From: JALYYC01 sp963795805
GTDB lineage: Bacteria > Chloroflexota > Dormibacteria > CF-121
Length of the DNA: 64,000 nucleotides
Assembly: GCA_963795805.1 (NCBI GenBank)
Contig: CAWCIV010000004.1
Coordinates: 1,302,001 to 1,366,000, forward strand
Reading direction: 5' to 3'
Every line of letters starts with the position of its first letter. The first letter of the stretch is position 1. Under the pieces are notes generated by a model, which was given only the letters and a program-made list of their open reading frames with translations, was not told the origin of the DNA and ran no database searches. A program made the translations under genes and the position numbers. Below are positions 62,646-64,000 of the stretch, in pieces.

Positions 62646-63683
62646 GTGAGACGTGTCGTGCCTGCTGGCCTCGTCCTTGTCCTCACCGCGTGCACGGGAT
62701 CGCCGGCGGCCGCAAGGGCGAGCCCAACGGGGGCAGCATCGGTTGCCCCCAGTCCTGCGGCCGTGAGCTCATCAGGGACGGGCGCGTGCCGGCTGCCGAT
62801 CGTTGAGTACACGCAGCAGGCGCAGGGTCTGGTCCCGATGCGCGGGTTCCTCTCGGTGCCGGGCCTCCAGTTTACGGCCGACCCGGATGGCGGGTTTGTC
62901 CAGGACGGGAACACCTACCATTCCACGGCGCGGCCCCACCTCAACGGCGGCGGCGCCGGGGCGGGGGCCTATGACTGGCCGCTTCTTCGGTGGCTCCCGG
63001 TGGAACTCCGGAACGTTTCGCCGGACGGCGCACATTACGCCTATCAAAATAGTTCCGGCATCCACGACGTCGAGGTGGCGACGGGAAAAGACCGCACCCT
63101 GGCGGGATCAAGCGGTGTCGACGCCGTCCTTTACTACGCGACAGAGGGCATCTATTTCAACCACGGGGCCTGGGAGGGCCCTCCCGGGCCAGGGTTGTGG
63201 CTCCTCGACCCGGCCACCGGCAAGGTCCAGACCGTCTTTACGGACAAACGTGTCGATACGGTCGGGGGCTTCGCCGCGTGGCTCCCGTGGGTGAATCCCG
63301 CGGACTCGCATCCACTCCAATCAAGCTACAGCGGCGGACCGCTTCCGAACCAGGCCGATCGTCGTGACCTCAATGGCGGCGCGACAGTCCCCTGGTTCTA
63401 CCAGCCGGGAAAGTTCGTCACGGTGGTTGGCTTTGACCAGGACAGGCGAGCGCTCATCAACGTGTCCTCCGGCGAATCGGTCCCGGGAATCAACGAGATA
63501 TGGCTCGTGCCGACGGCGAACCAGGGCACCAGGATCTTCACGGGGCCAGAGTTACCGCGGATCGTCGGGGACTCGCACGGTACCTGGCTGTCGGACAGGC
63601 GCGGAATCTGGCTCTACACCTTCGCCCAGGGCCTGGTCCATGTCTCCCCGATCGTCGCCGACGTTGCCGGCAGGTGCCAGTAA
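62646..63683 (+). CDS. Lipoprotein of unknown function
   Basis: 345 residues from GTG 62646. A short signal peptide ends in lipobox LVLTACTG, followed by an Ala/Ser/Pro/Thr-rich linker, then a beta-rich domain with recurring aromatic and Asp-Gly turns (for example RNVSPDGAHYAYQNSSGIHDVEVATGK, LWLLDPATGKVQTVF), which resembles a propeller of the WD40-like type. No catalytic motif was recognised. It is divergent from the kinase. Confidence 0.75.
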   Translation: MRRVVPAGLVLVLTACTGSPAAARASPTGAASVAPSPAAVSSSGTGACRLPIVEYTQQAQGLVPMRGFLSVPGLQFTADPDGGFVQDGNTYHSTARPHLNGGGAGAGAYDWPLLRWLPVELRNVSPDGAHYAYQNSSGIHDVEVATGKDRTLAGSSGVDAVLYYATEGIYFNHGAWEGPPGPGLWLLDPATGKVQTVFTDKRVDTVGGFAAWLPWVNPADSHPLQSSYSGGPLPNQADRRDLNGGATVPWFYQPGKFVTVVGFDQDRRALINVSSGESVPGINEIWLVPTANQGTRIFTGPELPRIVGDSHGTWLSDRRGIWLYTFAQGLVHVSPIVADVAGRCQ

Positions 63684-63700
63684 AGTCAACCGATTCCACC

Positions 63701-64000
63701 TTAAGTGGCCTGGCTCAGGACCTCCCGCAATCTTCGGGCGAATGCTTCGGGTTGGCCCGAGTATCCGAACTCGCCGCCCACGAAGCCGCCGTGGTGACTC
63801 GGGAATACGACCGCTTGCTGACCAAGCCGTTCAGCGGTGGCCACGGCCGTGCGCCCGGTGAAGGTTCCCATGGACTCCTCGCCCACGGCGATCACAATGC
63901 GTGTCGCCGACGCGACCAGCGCGTCGAAGTCGGGGCGATAATGCGTGACGCCCCAGGACTGGTCGGAGAGCAGTGGGTCATCACGGGAGCCGTCATCGTC
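63701..64000 (-). CDS. Alpha/beta hydrolase C-terminal part (partial)
   Basis: 100 residues, open at the window edge and ending at 63701. The end of an alpha/beta hydrolase fold is visible: SATRIVIAVGEESMGTFTGRTAVATAERLGQQAVVFPSHHGGF, where the second HH region provides the catalytic His. The nucleophile lies outside the window. Substrate unknown. Confidence 0.75.
   Translation of the reverse strand, partial: DDDGSRDDPLLSDQSWGVTHYRPDFDALVASATRIVIAVGEESMGTFTGRTAVATAERLGQQAVVFPSHHGGFVGGEFGYSGQPEAFARRLREVLSQAT

Overview
This is a GC-rich window from an aerobic, probably soil-dwelling bacterium. The gene set fits Chloroflexota/Candidatus Dormibacterota or a related Terrabacteria lineage: an actinobacterial-type (group 1h) [NiFe]-hydrogenase with its DUF5947/DUF6084 companions, an F420-type LLM oxidoreductase, a LigD-polymerase/Ku pair and many GTG/TTG starts. 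This placement is inferred from gene content, not from a marker phylogeny. A conspicuous technical feature is a dozen or more genes broken by single-base indels although their reading continues in another frame. This looks more like draft-sequence error than decay, and I annotate each locus as one gene where possible.

Layout. 1-6.7 kb: end of an unknown gene, tRNA-Ser(GGA), a secreted protein, an atypical arginase-fold protein, a PNPOx-like protein, a half-length TerC-like protein behind a yybP-ykoY manganese riboswitch (minus strand), a glyoxalase-fold protein, a LigD-type polymerase, a GlcG/HbpS-like protein and a second glyoxalase-fold protein. 6.8-10.1 kb: a YCII protein and the MoxR-DUF58-VWA trio. 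10.1-19.8 kb: a catabolic/uptake block with an RraA-like protein, an acyl-CoA synthetase, a ketopantoate-reductase-like protein and a GntR/FCD regulator with a palindromic operator, then a complete branched-chain-type ABC transporter (livKHMGF) and a broken FAH-family hydrolase. 19.8-22.7 kb: a lower-GC patch with the 3' end of an RHS/YD-repeat protein, a small membrane protein and a DUF4279-like gene, which looks like a polymorphic-toxin tail with candidate immunity genes. 22.6-26.5 kb: two DrrAB-like ABC exporters flanking tatA. 26.5-37.5 kb: mostly housekeeping and redox genes, including a broken proline racemase, OsmC, LLM oxidoreductase, aldo-keto reductase, an ExxE membrane protein, Gnd, MgsA, a HAD phosphatase, DedA, Ku, a CPBP protein and a GNAT protein.

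37.5-51.2 kb is the centrepiece, a high-affinity hydrogen-oxidation locus. It has a PadR-DUF6390 protein, an internally duplicated amidotransferase-like protein, a NikA/B/C-like ABC importer without local ATPases (candidate nickel supply), and hydrogenase small and large subunits. These are followed by a NifU-like/four-Cys Rieske-like protein, DUF5947, DUF6084, two unrecognised proteins, the maturation endopeptidase, a 33-residue membrane microprotein, a HypA that lacks its zinc domain and a HypC whose natural first codon reads ATC. hypB, hypD, hypE and hypF are not in the window.

51.1-64 kb: a permease with a YHS tail and a CsoR-type repressor with its GC-rich operator, two tandem secreted Asp-box-containing proteins, DUF2277, an MFS transporter, an acyltransferase, a GNAT protein, a PrmC-like methyltransferase, a GAF-GAF histidine kinase, a lipoprotein and the end of an alpha/beta hydrolase. 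No CRISPR array, insertion sequence, rRNA or integrase was seen.
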